Positions 48,701 to 61,101 of a stretch of DNA of 64,000 bases are shown here, piece after piece (position 1 is the stretch's first letter; each line of letters opens with the position of its first letter). This DNA comes from Eretmocerus hayati. Its lineage: Eukaryota > Arthropoda > Insecta > Hymenoptera > Aphelinidae. The position numbers and the translations under genes were made by a program. The stretch covers positions 9,664,727 through 9,728,726 of the forward strand of contig CM056743.1 in NCBI GenBank assembly GCA_029851415.1. Direction: 5' to 3'. The notes beneath the pieces are model-generated. The model was not told where the DNA came from, did not search any database, and saw only the letters and a list, made by a program, of their open reading frames with translations.

Positions 48701-51700
48701 TCTATATTCAAAAACAAATTATGCACTAATACGATCAACTTACCATGCAAACACATATTGTACACGTTGTCGCCGAGAAACTAACTAATGGCTCATATCG
48801 TTGTGAACTCATCTCAGCTGCTGAAGCACGTCGGTCCATGCTTGGAGGAATGTTTTCATTCATGAAGAAAACTTCGCGTGTCAGACACAACCCTGAATCA
48901 GAGGGAATTTATTTGAGTGATCTCAATGCGGACGAGTTGGATCCGGAGGTCGCGGCCTTATATTTTCCTTCCTCCCATCGTGGCTTGGGAGGTAATAATA
49001 CCAAAGGTATCATCATCATTGTCATCATCACCTTCATGTTATCGCTGTTATTCTTAATGCGTGCAATTTCCAATCTGCAGATTCGACCTCTTATTTTCTT
49101 CTTTTACTATCGAATGCTTTGGTTCCCTCGGCTTCCTTCACAGGCTCTTGCATTTTCATAGATCGAGCTATACTAATTATAAAGCCAGTGTTAGCGTTAG
49201 TACTGTTTTCACAATTTTTTCGTCGGCGCATCACGCAGCTTACTCTTATTTTCATTGGGATATTCTCGAGTCACTCTGTTGTCATTTGAATATGGATCCC
49301 TAACATTGAAGTGACGCTATAGTGGAATAATACAATTCGTTTTCACACCTTCATCAACATATCCATCCTACACTCTCACAGTAAATGCAACTAACGGGAG
49401 CAATGGTCAATAATGCATGCGTTGTTTATTCTTCAATATTTTCAAGAGTTACCCCCCGATGAGCGATTCCATTCTACAATGTCACGAAATTCTCCATCAT
49501 TTTGCGCAGAGCTGCTCAATAATTAATTTACAGCTAACTTATGATCAGTTTTTCTCTTAATCAAACTCGCAAGATGAATTTCTTCTTACGAATCAATTCA
49601 CGACTACTTCAACTCTCACAGTCATTCCTGTTGCAGAACGTGCGCTTCTTACTACCATAACTTCGAATGTCACGGCTCGCCCAACGTTTACGCTTTTAAC
49701 GAAGAATCAGTTTTCCTACACACATCCTCATATTCAGGTCCAATCGCTCAGAAGTTTTCATCAAACTCTTGAAATTTCGCCGTCACTTTCATATTTCACT
49801 TATCACTCAATCGTTCAATGAGTCAACAATGTCAGCTGCCGTTTATAAATCACATAAAAACGAATGCTTTTAACTTCTCCTCAACTTCTGTAGAAAAAGC
49901 GAGTGGCGGTGACGAGGAGGATGCAGAGAGCGGTAACGGACCATCGCTCCCTCAGAGTCCAAACAGTGTGGAGGGTGCAATAGGCGGGCCCAAATCCCTC
50001 GACAGCGACTTCGACGAGTCGAGTAAGCACTTTGAGCCAGGCACGCTAGATGTGAGACTGTCATTATGCGGTCTACAGCAGGCGGACAATGACGAGGCTT
50101 TCCAGAGGCAGCTTCTGCGCTACGAGGACGCCCTTAACGACCCAAAGCTCTTTGATAACCCAAACCTTGTCCTGCGTATCAACGGCAAGCCATACAGCTG
50201 GGCTTCGGGCTGTGCCCATATCGTCGTCTTCGCCGCATTCCAGAGGCATTTGCCGCAGGGCATCATGCCTTCCCTCAGTAGGGGTGAGCAGCTCAACAGT
50301 TCGGCTGGCGAGACCAGTAACAAAGGATACAGCTCGTGGTTCTCGTGGAGAAGATCTAGCCAGCCACCCGCTAAGAAGTCGCCCAATTCAAGCTTTGCCG
50401 ATCCGAAGCGTTAGTATCTAAAACTGTAGTTCAAACATTTCCGGGAGAATTTTTCCAAACTTGATCATCTCATCGTTCGATAACCGAATGCCTATTTCAT
50501 CATCCGTCCAGTCTTTCTGATATTCCTGCAAAATACGTGAAGTAGTTATTGGAAAAATTCGTTAAGAGGAACCAAAATCGTAGTTTTGCTGTGGATTCTA
50601 TATTGAAAGACCACTTCTTGAAGTACAATAATGAGAGTCACACCTCTTTGAATGGCAGCACTGTGCACACGATGAGTAATCTCATGTGTTATATTTTCCA
50701 GAAGACGATAATGGCACAGCCGCAGCTTTGGTGGAGGTCGTTTATAACGAGCCTCTCAACTTGTCCAAGGCAGATGCCTCGAGCGACAGCAATCAGACTA
50801 CGATTGTGATAAGGTAAGTGTAAAAGCTCTAGAAGTTGAGCCTTGGGAGATTCGCGGGGTGTTACATGAAGTCTCCTTCTATTAGCAGCTGTTCACAACG
50901 TGGTGTTTGAAAACTTCAAATTTTGCGACATTGAGAGTCGGAAATTATAACGTCATCACTTTTTTACGAAAGGAAACGAATAGAAGTCTCCGAATCGTAT
51001 CTTGCTGATATTTTAAACTCTAATGAATACTGCCCTCCATCATGAATTCATGCTTGTCACGAATTGATGTTGAATATTATCCCAAGTAGGAAGTTCCCGT
51101 GTGTAGAAAAGTGTCAACAATTTGTGCTGCTGACGGGTGGGCTTTTCAATTGGCACATAAGATTCCAAAGATTGTCATCTAAATTTGCATCTGCTGTCTC
51201 AAATATTGAAGCAAATAGTTTTAATTACAAGCGTACATTTTTTGTGAAACTTCAAATAGTTCTTTGCGTTTTCCTGTGAGTTATAAATTGGACTAACTCG
51301 TACTGAGAATGTGAAGCTTAGAAGGAAGTATTACTACCCTCTTCTGCTAAAACATAGATATGCCATTCGACTCGTATGACGATATATGATAGGTGTTACA
51401 TTGAAGTAATGTGAATTATTTCCTTCGCAGCGACGCCGCGTCGAGTGCTAACGACGAACGTGATAATTCTGAGATAAATGACAGCTTTGACAGCTTGGGA
51501 ACAAGCCAATCGATGGTGAGCTTTAACGACGCTGTTGATAAATCCGAAAGTACTGTGATGAATCTCTCCAAGGAAACAGAGGGTTACGCTGGTGGGAACG
51601 AAGATTCAGATGAAGAAAGACCGAAGGAGATTGTGATCGATGTGCCTTCGCATGACTCGAATTCTCTGTCGACAGCTTCCGCTGCAACTCCAATGCCTAA

Positions 51701-54062
51701 GCGATCATATCACGAAGGCTCTCCGAACTACAGGAAAACCCTGAGGCTCTCATCTCAACAAATCGTAAGTACGGAGACATCGCGTGTAAACTATACGAAT
51801 GAATCATTCAATCATAAATTGATTTATTGCAGGCTAGTTTAAATCTAAAAGAGGGTGTCAATGAAGTTGTGTTCAGTGTGACAACGGCCTACCAGGGCAC
51901 TACTCGTTGTAAATGCTTCATCTACAAATGGCGTTGGGATGATAAAATTGTCATTTCAGACATCGACGGTACGATAACAAAGTCAGATGTTCTTGGTCAC
52001 ATTCTTCCGATCGTCGGCAAGGACTGGGCTCAATCAGGCGTTGCTCAACTCTTCACCAAAATCAAAGATAACGGCTACAAACTCCTCTACTTGTCAGCGA
52101 GAGCTATAGGCCAAGCCAGAGTTACTCGGGAATATCTCAAGAGCATAAAGCAAGGCGATCTATCCTTACCCGATGGGCCGCTCCTGCTAAATCCGACTAG
52201 TCTAATTTCAGCATTCCATCGAGAGGTCATTGAAAAGAAACCAGAGGAGTTCAAGATATCTTGTTTGAGCGACATCAAAGCTTTGTTTCCTGAGGGCTCG
52301 CAGCCTTTCTACGCTGGCTACGGAAATAGAATCAACGTAAGAATCTCATTCCAAAGTAGTATCTATAACTCATTTCAATATAGGGTTTCAAAGCTTCAAA
52401 TTGATGAAAAAAATCTTATTGCTGGGGCAGTTGTTGGATGAAAGTGTGTCAGAATTGTTCCATGTCATTGATTCACCTTGATGACATTACAGATAGTAAA
52501 CTATCAGAATTTTCTCTATTTTAGGACGTTTGGGCTTACAGAGCTGTGGGCATCCCTACTACGCGCATATTCACCATTAATCACCGCGGAGAGCTGAAAC
52601 ACGAGCTTACTCAGACTTTCCAGTCATCGTAAGTACTTTGATGATCACAGTTGACTGGTTAATTCGATTTTGTACCATATTTGCAGATTAGTTGACATAC
52701 AATATCGGATATAAAACACACTCTGAGTTCGGTAAACTTTGAATACATAGACTCTCCTGAACTCAAAATAGCTGTTTTTTCTTATGTGAGATATTTCACT
52801 GTTCAAAAACTTGATCAAATTCACATGATGGGTGTTTTTTTCTGTGTAGATATCATGATAGTTCTATAATTTCTGTCAGTGTCTCCTATAGTTCACACGT
52901 CACAAATAAAAGCGAGCGCATTCTAGAAATGCGTGGAAATGTATATTCTGTCTCAGACTTTCTTCAATTTATGTGTTCACAGCTACTTTTCTCAGAGTAA
53001 AATCGCTGATGACATTTTCCCATTACTGCCATGTGGGAGAAATCGAGCACAGTCTCTTCCAACAAAATTGAGATATTAAGCGTACGTTAGAGCTCATTGA
53101 TGACTGAAATTTTTCTGCTAATAATTCATTTTTCATCGCCACAATAATATTTTCACTCATGAAGTATGCAATTTGGAATCTACGTATTTGTGCAGAATAA
53201 TGATTGAGTAAAGCCTTTGATGTTTTCCAAGGAGTGTATATGGTTTAACTAGACGTGAAACATACGTTGGCTTCAGGCCTAATTTCTGTTGACTGGCGAT
53301 TTGATTTTATTCCATGATCATCTCTCACTGAATCCATCTCATTAATAATATAAACGTAACTAGTGGGGTAAATTTCATGGTGAATGTACGTCACACAGTT
53401 GATTCGTTATACACATGGACGACGCCGTCATCATAAAATTGAATAAGCTTAGCTTTTTGTGAGAGTCCTTCCTGCATTTCAACAATGTTGTTGCTATTCT
53501 TGAGAAATACCAATATCACTGAGTCAAGGTATCCGTTCAAAGTATCGAAAGTTGCACACGCTTTTCGATAAATATATGTCACCGTTTCATGGACATTGGT
53601 CCAACACACATCCTCGATTTCAGCACAAGAAGTCGACTGCTGCTGAACAATAGACTTGAGGAAAATTTCAATTTTGATATAATTTCTTCAATACTTCTCC
53701 ACAATTGTACCATATTTGGGCATGTATTCAATTATTATATAAATCCAGAAAAAGAGAAAACCAACTTTCAATTAGTCTAGTTGACTCGTGATATCGAACA
53801 ACACTCAGATGCTTATCATTACTTCGCCGCAGATTGGTGTAAATAACGAGAAGAAGTTGCTTAATAACATTATCAGTATAGGCTCGTACATAGATAATCA
53901 TTGAATTCTATATTTTTCAGGTATTCAAATATGAGCTACATTGTGGATCATCTTTTTCCCGCGCTGCGTGAAGATGCCGCCGAAGAATTCAGTAATTTCT
54001 CCTACTGGCGAGAACCAATTCAGGATTTAATGAAGTTCGAAACTCTTGCCGTGCAACATTGA
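45735..54062 (+). CDS. Lpin: Lipin (phosphatidate phosphatase), 13 coding exons
   Basis: Lipins are Mg-dependent phosphatidate phosphatases that make diacylglycerol at the ER and also act as nuclear co-regulators. Coding exons by splice signals: 45735-45923, 46116-46294, 46369-46792, 47081-47638, 47918-48033, 48108-48310, 48818-49006, 49894-50409, 50702-50813, 51431-51764, 51833-52336, 52525-52628 and 53921-54062. All introns are GT-AG, phases match, and the total is 1189 codons plus TGA. Seen in order: N-LIP domain at residues 1-110 ([38 protein letters not shown]), charged repeats at 123-264, an acidic stretch, a basic NLS near 396-413, SWRWGELP near 526, the middle lipin domain ([19 protein letters not shown]), [12 protein letters not shown], and the LNS2 catalytic domain with DIDGT at 983-987 and LxxIL as LGHIL at 994-998. 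ATG 45735 is the first in frame; ATG 45744 could also serve. I recall other insect lipins at roughly 1100 residues, so this one is slightly long. The fit is strong; only the 5' untranslated exons are unknown. Confidence 0.96.
46369..46792 (+). other. Lpin: Lipin exon 3: charged tandem-repeat insert
   Basis: This 424-base exon encodes residues 123-264 and holds about eight degenerate repeats of 13-16 residues with the pattern L-P-x-E/D-x-R-x-K-F/W-L. Examples are [75 protein letters not shown] and [13 protein letters not shown]. The composition is typical of a charged helical or coiled rod. It sits between the N-LIP domain and the acidic/NLS region, where vertebrate lipins have no such block as far as I know. 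Entry phase is 2 and exit phase 0, so simple skipping would break the frame and the exon is probably constitutive. The function is unknown; a spacer or protein-binding rod is an inference. Confidence 0.85.
47081..47638 (+). other. Lpin: Lipin exon 4: acidic tract, serine run and NLS
   Basis: Encodes residues 265-450. It opens with a dense Glu/Asp tract of about 26 residues. A serine run of about eight residues follows, and then a strongly basic cluster ([15 protein letters not shown], near residues 396-410) at the position where lipins carry their nuclear localisation signal. The acceptor is TTTTTGCAG at 47072-47080 and the donor is TCA|GTGAGT at 47638. The family is known to shuttle between ER and nucleus; that this protein does so is inferred from the motif. 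Confidence 0.85.
51833..52336 (+). other. Lpin: Lipin exon 11: catalytic LNS2 domain
   Basis: Encodes residues 941-1108, including [20 protein letters not shown]. The DxDxT phosphatase motif (DIDGT) is intact; its first Asp is the expected nucleophile and the second the acid/base in HAD-type phosphatases. LGHIL just after it matches the LxxIL co-activator motif known in lipins. [19 protein letters not shown] and [19 protein letters not shown] are conserved LNS2 blocks. Exons 12 and 13 finish the domain ([23 protein letters not shown]). The enzyme is therefore predicted to be active. Confidence 0.95.
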
Positions 54063-55742
54063 ATTGAAAATGAACAAGGAATAGATTTCAATCGGATTTT
54101 TGTACTCTGAAACTTTCACCAGTTGCTCTGTAGATATAAGCGCCATGGATAGGCAACTGTAAAGAATAATCGAAGAGTTTGCTTATTTGAGCATTGTCTT
54201 GATCGATTATGGTATTCTCGATATCCATCTATCATAATTAGACGGTTACTTTAAACCTCAGGCATTAGCTTGCGCTTCTAACTTCGTGATACTGTGTTAT
54301 TATTTAAGAAAATGTCACGAGTAGGCAAAGAATAGATACCTGTTCATTGAGATTAGGATCTTCTGGCGTTCTTTTTCATAGATGCTGCGTGAGAAGTAAT
54401 ATCAATATCATCACTAGGTAAAAATCATTGGAATTTGTGAATTAGATTGAAAATATTCCTTAATTGAGTGCCCTCGCACACTGCGTTTCAAAAACTCTAG
54501 TCTCTATTAGTGATGACAGTCCAATTGTCTGTGAACGTTTTTCTCATTAATTGTATAAAATAATTGTCCGTCGTTGTAGCGACCGAGTCCATCGAACCAG
54601 ATTGACTCTCGCTTTATTTTCATTGCTCTCGAGATTGAAGTTTGCATCCGTTCAACTATTTTTGCAGCCACCGTTGAATGAGTACTTGCGAGTTGAACAA
54701 ATTTAGGCATAACTATGTGCTCTCCTGAATGTCATACACGATCGCCGTGTTTTTCTCACGCGATAGCATTCCAAAATGTCATTTGTTGGGACAGATAATG
54801 TGAATTCTGTTAGGAATTGGGTTTTAGATACTCTTAAGTGGTTTGTATATAATTTCTACTGTTACATTTGTAATTTGTTGTTATTTTTAATAATTTGCAG
54901 TCTGTAATTTATAAGCTGACGTTGGTATCTCATGGAAATGGGTAATTTTTTAACTTTTTGGAGCTCCCCTTCTCGAAGGAGTATCGATATGAATGTATCA
55001 GTTAATTTCAATTGGGGTGCCATGTAACTCTGTCAATGTAAGAAATTATGGAAGATGTCTTCATTCCAATGTGTACAAGATTTTGACCATTTTCCTGGAA
55101 CCAGGACAGGTCTCTATGAAAAGGTCCATTGCGCTATCATCTTCAGAAAAAAACTACAGATATCAACAGCTGAATTAGTGCTATTGTGAACTAGTTCTGA
55201 CTAATCACATGGGAAGTTTTTTGCAAAGTTTTGGCCGCCATTCAATTGACGACCAGAAAAAATGTCGAAATTGCATTCCTCATTACCGTTTACTGCGTTG
55301 AATCGAACCAAAAAATCCAATTTTTGACAAATCGTGTCTGATGTCAAGCGTCTTACATGAACTTGTGGGATTTAGACGCCTACCTTGATTAATATATAGT
55401 GATTATGTACTTCATCTTTGTTGTAGAAGGCGCCTCACTTGGAACTGTAATATACATACATGACTTTTGTTAAAATGAATGTGTATTCTTTTGTGTGATT
55501 TCGTTGCAATGGCACGTGTATCATTTGATTATTAGGATTTTGTATGATTATTGTGTAGCGAAACGTAAGGCAATTAGTTATTCGTTCTGGCTCTGAGCTA
55601 TTACAAGTTTCTATTTAGTGCTAGGTAAATTAAGGACATCTCAGCGTTGACCGCTTGTTATTCAACGAATTCTATAATATTTTTTCATAATTCAAACCTT
55701 TCGTTCTTCTCCTCGCACATGTATATTTTTTTTATCAATAAA
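54063..55742 (+). other. Lpin: Probable lipin 3' untranslated region
   Basis: AT-rich sequence without convincing coding potential follows the lipin stop codon. AATAAA at 55737-55742 is a plausible distal poly(A) signal, giving about 1.7 kb of 3' UTR. An earlier end is possible. No other gene is supported here on the + strand. Confidence 0.45.
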
Positions 55743-56127
55743 ATATTGAGTTCCTAATCAAGTTATTCTGATAATCACATCCTCGTTGGCATGATTGAGT
55801 ACAATTTACACGATTCGGATTGACGCAGTTCGAACTGAGAAATTGTTGCTTGGTGTCAAAACATCGAGAGCCTCCTAAACTCATTGTAAAAGTGCAAATT
55901 GTAAGGTGATGATTTTTCTTGTGAAAGCTCAGTACCCATTCCAACGGGTCCTGTTGCTGAGATTCTCCGTGCCCTAGAATCGAGATGGTGTTCGGTATGA
56001 AGTAGTAATTACTATGATCAAACTTCTTTGAGGGAAAATACTCCGACAATCTCAGGAAAGATTTTAGACGCAGGCCATTCATCCGTTCCAAGATCAACTC
56101 GTTTACACACATCTCTACGAATACTTG
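55735..56127 (-). CDS. Cysteine-rich ORF of unknown function (minus strand)
   Basis: An open frame read from the minus strand, with an ATG near 56127 and its stop at the lower coordinate. It runs tail to tail into the lipin 3' UTR. The C-terminal third is cysteine-rich, with spacing like a small disulphide domain (SRCFDTKQQFLSSNC, then NCTQSCQRGCDY). Upstream on the same strand, 56150-56369 is also open (SLNDLYRRIGLNLLGQGNAIEE). I tried to splice the two frames and found no phase-consistent donor and acceptor, so a two-exon gene is not supported. No family was recognised. It may be a chance frame. Confidence 0.22.
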   Translation of the reverse strand, partial: QVFVEMCVNELILERMNGLRLKSFLRLSEYFPSKKFDHSNYYFIPNTISILGHGESQQQDPLEWVLSFHKKNHHLTICTFTMSLGGSRCFDTKQQFLSSNCVNPNRVNCTQSCQRGCDYQNNLIRNSIFY

Positions 56128-56562
56128 ATTTATTTCGTACAAAAATAGAGATTGCAGTACACATTGTGTTTGTATGATACCTCAAAATTAGAATTCAAGC
56201 TGTACGCTTCCGGTGGCTCAGGAATGCCTAACATGATTGACTTCACAAAAATCCCCCGTGATTGCGGTTTCGTAATGAGAATCAGCGCAAATTCTTCGAT
56301 TGCGTTTCCTTGCCCGAGCAAATTCAAACCAATCCTTCTATACAAATCATTGAGGCTTTCGTTGGCCATCGAAATTCAACTTTATATGTCAGATCCTGAT
56401 GCGGAGATATTTATTTCTCAAATAATAAGATTACGGTTTAGAATCAAAGATGTTATGTTTGTGGATTGGATGAGCAATTTAATTCGATCATTGTTAATCG
56501 GCACCCTTGATTCTAAATTGAAGTTATCACGAGCACAAATGAAACTCAATCTATATCAATAA

Positions 56563-57149
56563 GATAACTGTTTTGATCACCTTAATGGAGACGTGTATAA
56601 AATGAAATTGGGGTACGAAAGTTGACGAGAAGAGCAAAGTTCAATCTAATACAAATGCATCGTTATACGTCTGTAATTATTTTGTCTCCGATGCTGGATC
56701 CAGTTATTGTTTCTGAGTTATCCACTAGTGACAAAGAAACCATCTCTGGGAGAGCTTTTTGCCAATGATGAACTGATTGTATAATTTCTTTTTTTTTTTT
56801 TTTTTTAATTTCGTAGATAGGTCTACAACGTATGTACATGAAAGTAGTTATAGCTAGACAATCTATGACTTGGGTCGCGAAGGACTTCATGAGAATTCAC
56901 GGCAATGGATCAGTCCTCAGGAAAACTCTTGATTTTTTGCCGTGTAAATGAACATGCAAATGTAGCACGTCAAACATTATGAGCTACCTCACACGTCTGC
57001 GTATTCCTACAACAAAGTGAGACTATATAATACTCCTCAAACCTATTCGATTCACCGTTCCGGATTGAATCACTATCCAATTGAAGAGACAATGCGCCTC
57101 GAAAAAATGTATCAAAAGAATCCTAACGCCTAATCCTATCGAAAACAAA
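56563..57149. other. Non-coding stretch
   Basis: AT-rich with a T run at about 56788-56806. Nothing else recognised. Confidence 0.45.
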
Positions 57150-57400
57150 TTAACACGTTCGCTGCAACCTTGTTTTTTCGTGATCTTATTCCGGTCTTGA
57201 ACTGGACCATCACCATTGGGTAGAAACACCCATATGGAGTTAAATTCTTTCTTGGCTCATGTCACGCCATTGCGGTGAAGTAACCCACCTCAACAGATTT
57301 CGTGGGGAGAATTCACCGAGCAAGTCTGAGTCGTCAAAGATTGAAAAATGAAAAATCGCGGGTCCTACCGGTGTGGGACCCGTCGAAGCGAACGTGTTAA
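57150..57400. mobile_element. 251-bp TTAA-flanked MITE, piggyBac type
   Basis: TTAACACGTTCGCT at 57150 is mirrored by AGCGAACGTGTTAA ending at 57400 (with one difference at the inner edge). The TTAA at each end is the piggyBac target. An inner palindrome, GGGTCCTACCGGTGTGGGACCC, lies close to the right end. No coding capacity. Confidence 0.85.
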
Positions 57401-58065
57401 ATTGTATAGCTTACGCTATAGATACAAAATATCTCGCAAATCATAATCTCCGCTATAAATACAAAACGAAAACTGGATACAAAATTCTGGTATAGCAACT
57501 TGTCACTTTCTTTGACCGTCATATCCTGGTAGTTCTCGTCTGAAAATGATCGAGCGTCTATTGCCCCGCAGCGATGATTATGTGTCAAAAGTGTTTTCAT
57601 CATGAAAATCGAGTTAGACATCAGCGAAGTCACGCTCATGGAAAAATCCTCTCATACGATGGGTATATCTTCTTGATTATTATAGTACTCGCTCATATAA
57701 TGATTATGTGAGTAATCGCGGTATCGTGCAATGCCGTCAGGAAATGCGCCAGTCTCCCAGAAACATTAAAGATGCCTACGCCAAACGCGCTTGATCTGTC
57801 TTTTTTTTCTTTTTGGTCTGTCTTCTTTTGAGCCATTACAAATTTTTTGTCTAAACCGGAAAATGCAAGTGATGAAAATAATGCAATCTCGTGCTGAATC
57901 TCGCGGGTTCAAGAATGACCCTTATGTACTATTTTGACATAGTGAAAGTGGTCTTTGCGCGCACTTTATCGACTTTAAGTTGCACACAGTTCATCAAAAA
58001 ATACATCGTTTTTTTTATTTCATTATTCAATGATGGTTCTGAGCGCCTATGTGCTATTCAGCGTC
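57401..58065. other. Non-coding stretch
   Basis: No gene or repeat recognised; a T-rich run lies near 57797. Confidence 0.45.
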
Positions 58066-60426
58066 TAAAATAATACGTATGAGTAGTTCCATGCGAAAGC
58101 GACCCACGAAAAAGGGTCATGTCTCAGATCCTTTTGTGAACACCCTTATTCGATTCTATGGTACAAAATATGAACTTTTCACTACCTATGGGGTTCTAAA
58201 AAAATTTTTTGGTCCCATGGCGAGAATTTTCGAAAATGAAGTAAAATACATTTTCTTAAAATTCTAGCAGCTTTTTTTCACTAAAATGCAAATAAGTCGA
58301 GTTTGCTCCCAGATAAAGATATGCGGTTTGCGGCATTCGAAAGGTCTTTCAAAAACCTATCAAAATCGCTATTGAAAAGTTGTTTTTGAGTTTATGGGCA
58401 GCCTGTACGAGCAAAAGTGTAAAAATCACTAAACAGTGAATTACTCAGTTGCCTATTTTTTTCAATTTTTGAAAATCACATATTTGATGAAAAATTTTGT
58501 GTTCTTCCAGAAAAAAGTGGTCCCAATTTCCTTATCCGACGTCTAAGGCCTGTTTCTTCAAATTTTCGCAAACCTATTTTTTAGGCAGTTTGGAATTGTC
58601 TGTTTGCTGCGCATGCGCAGGAATTATGGACTGTTAGAACCAATCCCATTGGGGAGCCAAGAAAATTTGCTTCAAAATGACCACTTGGCGAAGTCAATTT
58701 CATCAATTTGGCTCGGAGCTACAATGTTTGAAAGACCACCGAATCTCGATAACCAACAAGAGGTGGATCGGAGACACCGCGACAATAGTAGGAAAATCCG
58801 GGCACGATCTTCGGCCCGATGTATCGTTTGCCTATTGACGCACTCGAGCTGAAGCTTCATCTTTTGTAGGCTGTAACTCCGAGCCAAATTGATGAAATTG
58901 ACTTTGCCAAGTGGTCATTTTGAAGGAAATTTTCTTGGCTTCCCAATGGGATTGGTTCTAACAGTCCAAATTCCTGCGCATGCGCAGCAAACAGACAAAT
59001 AGACAATTCCAAACTGCCTAAAAAATAGGTTTGCGAAAATTTGAAGAAACAGGCCTTAGACGTCGGAAAAGGAAATTGGGACCACTTTTTTCTGGAAGAA
59101 CACAAAATTTTACATCAAATATGTGATTTTCAAAAATTGAAAAAAATAGGCAACTGAGTAATTCACTGGTTAGTGATTTTTATACTCTTGCTCGTACAGG
59201 CTGCCTATAACCCCAAAAACAACTTTTTAATAGCGATTTCGATAGGTTTTTGAAAGACCTTTCGAATGCCGCAAACCGCATATCTTCATCTGGGAGCAAA
59301 CTCGACTTATTTGCATTTTAGTGCAAAAAAGCTGCTAGAATTTTAAGAAAATGTATTTTACTTCATTTTCGAAAATTCTCGCCATGGGACCAAAAAAATT
59401 TTTTGGGACCCCATAGGTAGTGAAAAGTTCATATTTTGTACCATAGAATCGAATAAGAATGTTAACAAAAGGATCTGAGACATGACCCTTTTTCGTGGGT
59501 CGCTTTCGCGTGGAACTACTCGTATGTACGTCAACCTGCCCGCGACCAAAATATGACAATTGTTTTTGGTAGGACTCTAACTGTTCTAATTGTATAGAAA
59601 ATGTCAGAATTTGCCTATTTTGCCTTTTCGAGAAAATCGACTTTCGAGTCGTCAAAATAGTTCCGTCTTCCAGAGGCCACAGCTCTTCAAATATTGAGCC
59701 TAGATCAACGTATCTGGGCTCAAATCAAAGCTCTGAATTTGCCAAAATTGTTTTCGGTATTAGATTGCTGGAAAAATTATCAAGAAGAATGATATCGTTT
59801 ATAAGTTACACGTGGTCACAGTACATCTATATATATGGTGAGATGGCGAACGGGTGGCGCCAGGCGCGGGAAGATAAGTCTCGCGATAATCTCGATGCAT
59901 GCATAGGTTTCTAGCACCCGCTTCAAGTCTGCAAGGGGTTAGATCTGCTCTGCTGGCCTCGTAGAAGGTTCCAATCAATTCTAATGCAGATATTACCCAA
60001 GTCATCCCGTCAAACGTCGATCCGGGCGATCCCAGCCCGCAAAAGCAGTGTTGTCACTCTGCTCGAGATCAGTTGCCCCCTTCGCGCGCCGTCTTGCCGT
60101 ATATATAGGTATACCCAGTACACGCGAAAACCTTTGACCATGTAATTAATCTCTTTCGCTCATTGTGCGGTCTGTTTGACGCCGAAAACAATTTTGGCAA
60201 ATTCAGAGCTTCGATTTGAGCCCAGATACGTTGATCTAGGCTCAATATTCGAAGAGCTGTGGCCTCTGGAAGACGGAACTATTTTGACGACTCAAAAGTC
60301 GATTTTCTCGAAAAGGCAAAATAGGCAAATTCTGATATTTTCTATACAATTAGAACAGTTGGAGTCCTACCAAAAACAATTGTCACATTTTGGTCGCGGG
60401 CCAGGTTGATGTACGTTAAAATAATA
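58066..60426. mobile_element. 2.34-kb double inverted-repeat element with 10-bp direct repeat
   Basis: TAAAATAATA occurs at 58066-58075 and 60417-60426, exactly at the edges of the structure. Inside, two inverted repeats abut: 58076-58723 pairs with 58868-59526, and 59526-59757 pairs with 60184-60413. Identity between the first arms is high. The loops are about 145 and 425 bp. Long terminal repeats with 9-10-bp target duplications are known for Mutator-like and foldback elements, so such an origin is inferred. No transposase frame; mirrored frames in the arms are ignored. Confidence 0.85.
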
Positions 60427-60427
60427 T

Positions 60428-60535
60428 AGTTCGATACACAGGAGTCAAACCTATTTCCCGCATTCTCGTGATGATTCCGAACCTCACCTGTGCCTCGGGC
60501 CGGAAAACCCATCACTCGGATGCGAAAAAGAGTGT
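60428..60535. repeat. Copy of the hairpin repeat seen at 20.3 kb
   Basis: CTCGTGATGATTCCGA, CTCGGGCCGGAAA and CCCATCACTCGGA are shared, in the same order, with 20330-20395, and both are preceded by GATACAC. Here the outer stem is degraded. It starts right at the edge of the 58066-60426 element. Confidence 0.75.
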
Positions 60536-60649
60536 AGCAGGCCTGGAGTGTAGTGCGGTCACGTTAAGACAAAAAGTCGCCCACCTTAATTCTTATTCGC
60601 ATCAGCTCGAATATGACGAATATAGAATCAACTCCATTAAACATAAATC

Positions 60650-61101
60650 CTACTAGCTAATAGAGTGAATCCCAAAATCACCAGCCCTGCTTGAAATGGC
60701 GCCCACGTCAAGAAGTTTTGTGTAACGCTGGCAAACTGTCTTTCTACAGCTCGCGTGGCTGTCTTGCGTGAACGTGAGATCCATGTGGAAACTTTCAGTA
60801 AGATTTCCGTTCTTCCTCGATATATCTCCATCCAGAAGCGCGCAAAATTCGTTCGATATGCTCCGTGTGAACATAACCGCGCAACGAGGCAATTTCACGC
60901 GGATCGGATCTCACTAGCCCCGCGGATGTACTCTGTTTACCCCTGGCTTGTAGCGATCTTCCAGCTGGCTTGTGGTGGCCCTTGCAGAGCCGGTAGTGCG
61001 CTGCACATAAAACACTCTCGGCCAGGTGGTCTCTGCCGTTCTGCACATTTTTGCCTTCAAAAGAAAGCCTCAATTTTGCCAATTCAGCCAATGATCAAGA
61101 A
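60650..61101 (+). promoter_or_regulatory. Upstream leader of the KLHL10-like gene, with a mini-uORF
   Basis: This is the sequence between the last repeat and the KLHL10-like ATG. A four-codon open frame (ATG at 61091, M-I-K-K-stop) ends in a TGA that overlaps the main ATG as ATGA at 61102-61105. That layout is typical of leader frames that tune re-initiation. No clear TATA box or initiator was recognised, so the transcription start is unknown. Confidence 0.35.

Noticed and set aside
58049..59655. Mirrored frames sharing a common peptide as duplicated genes
   Set aside because: They sit in opposite arms of an inverted repeat and share sequence only because the arms match; no coding signature.
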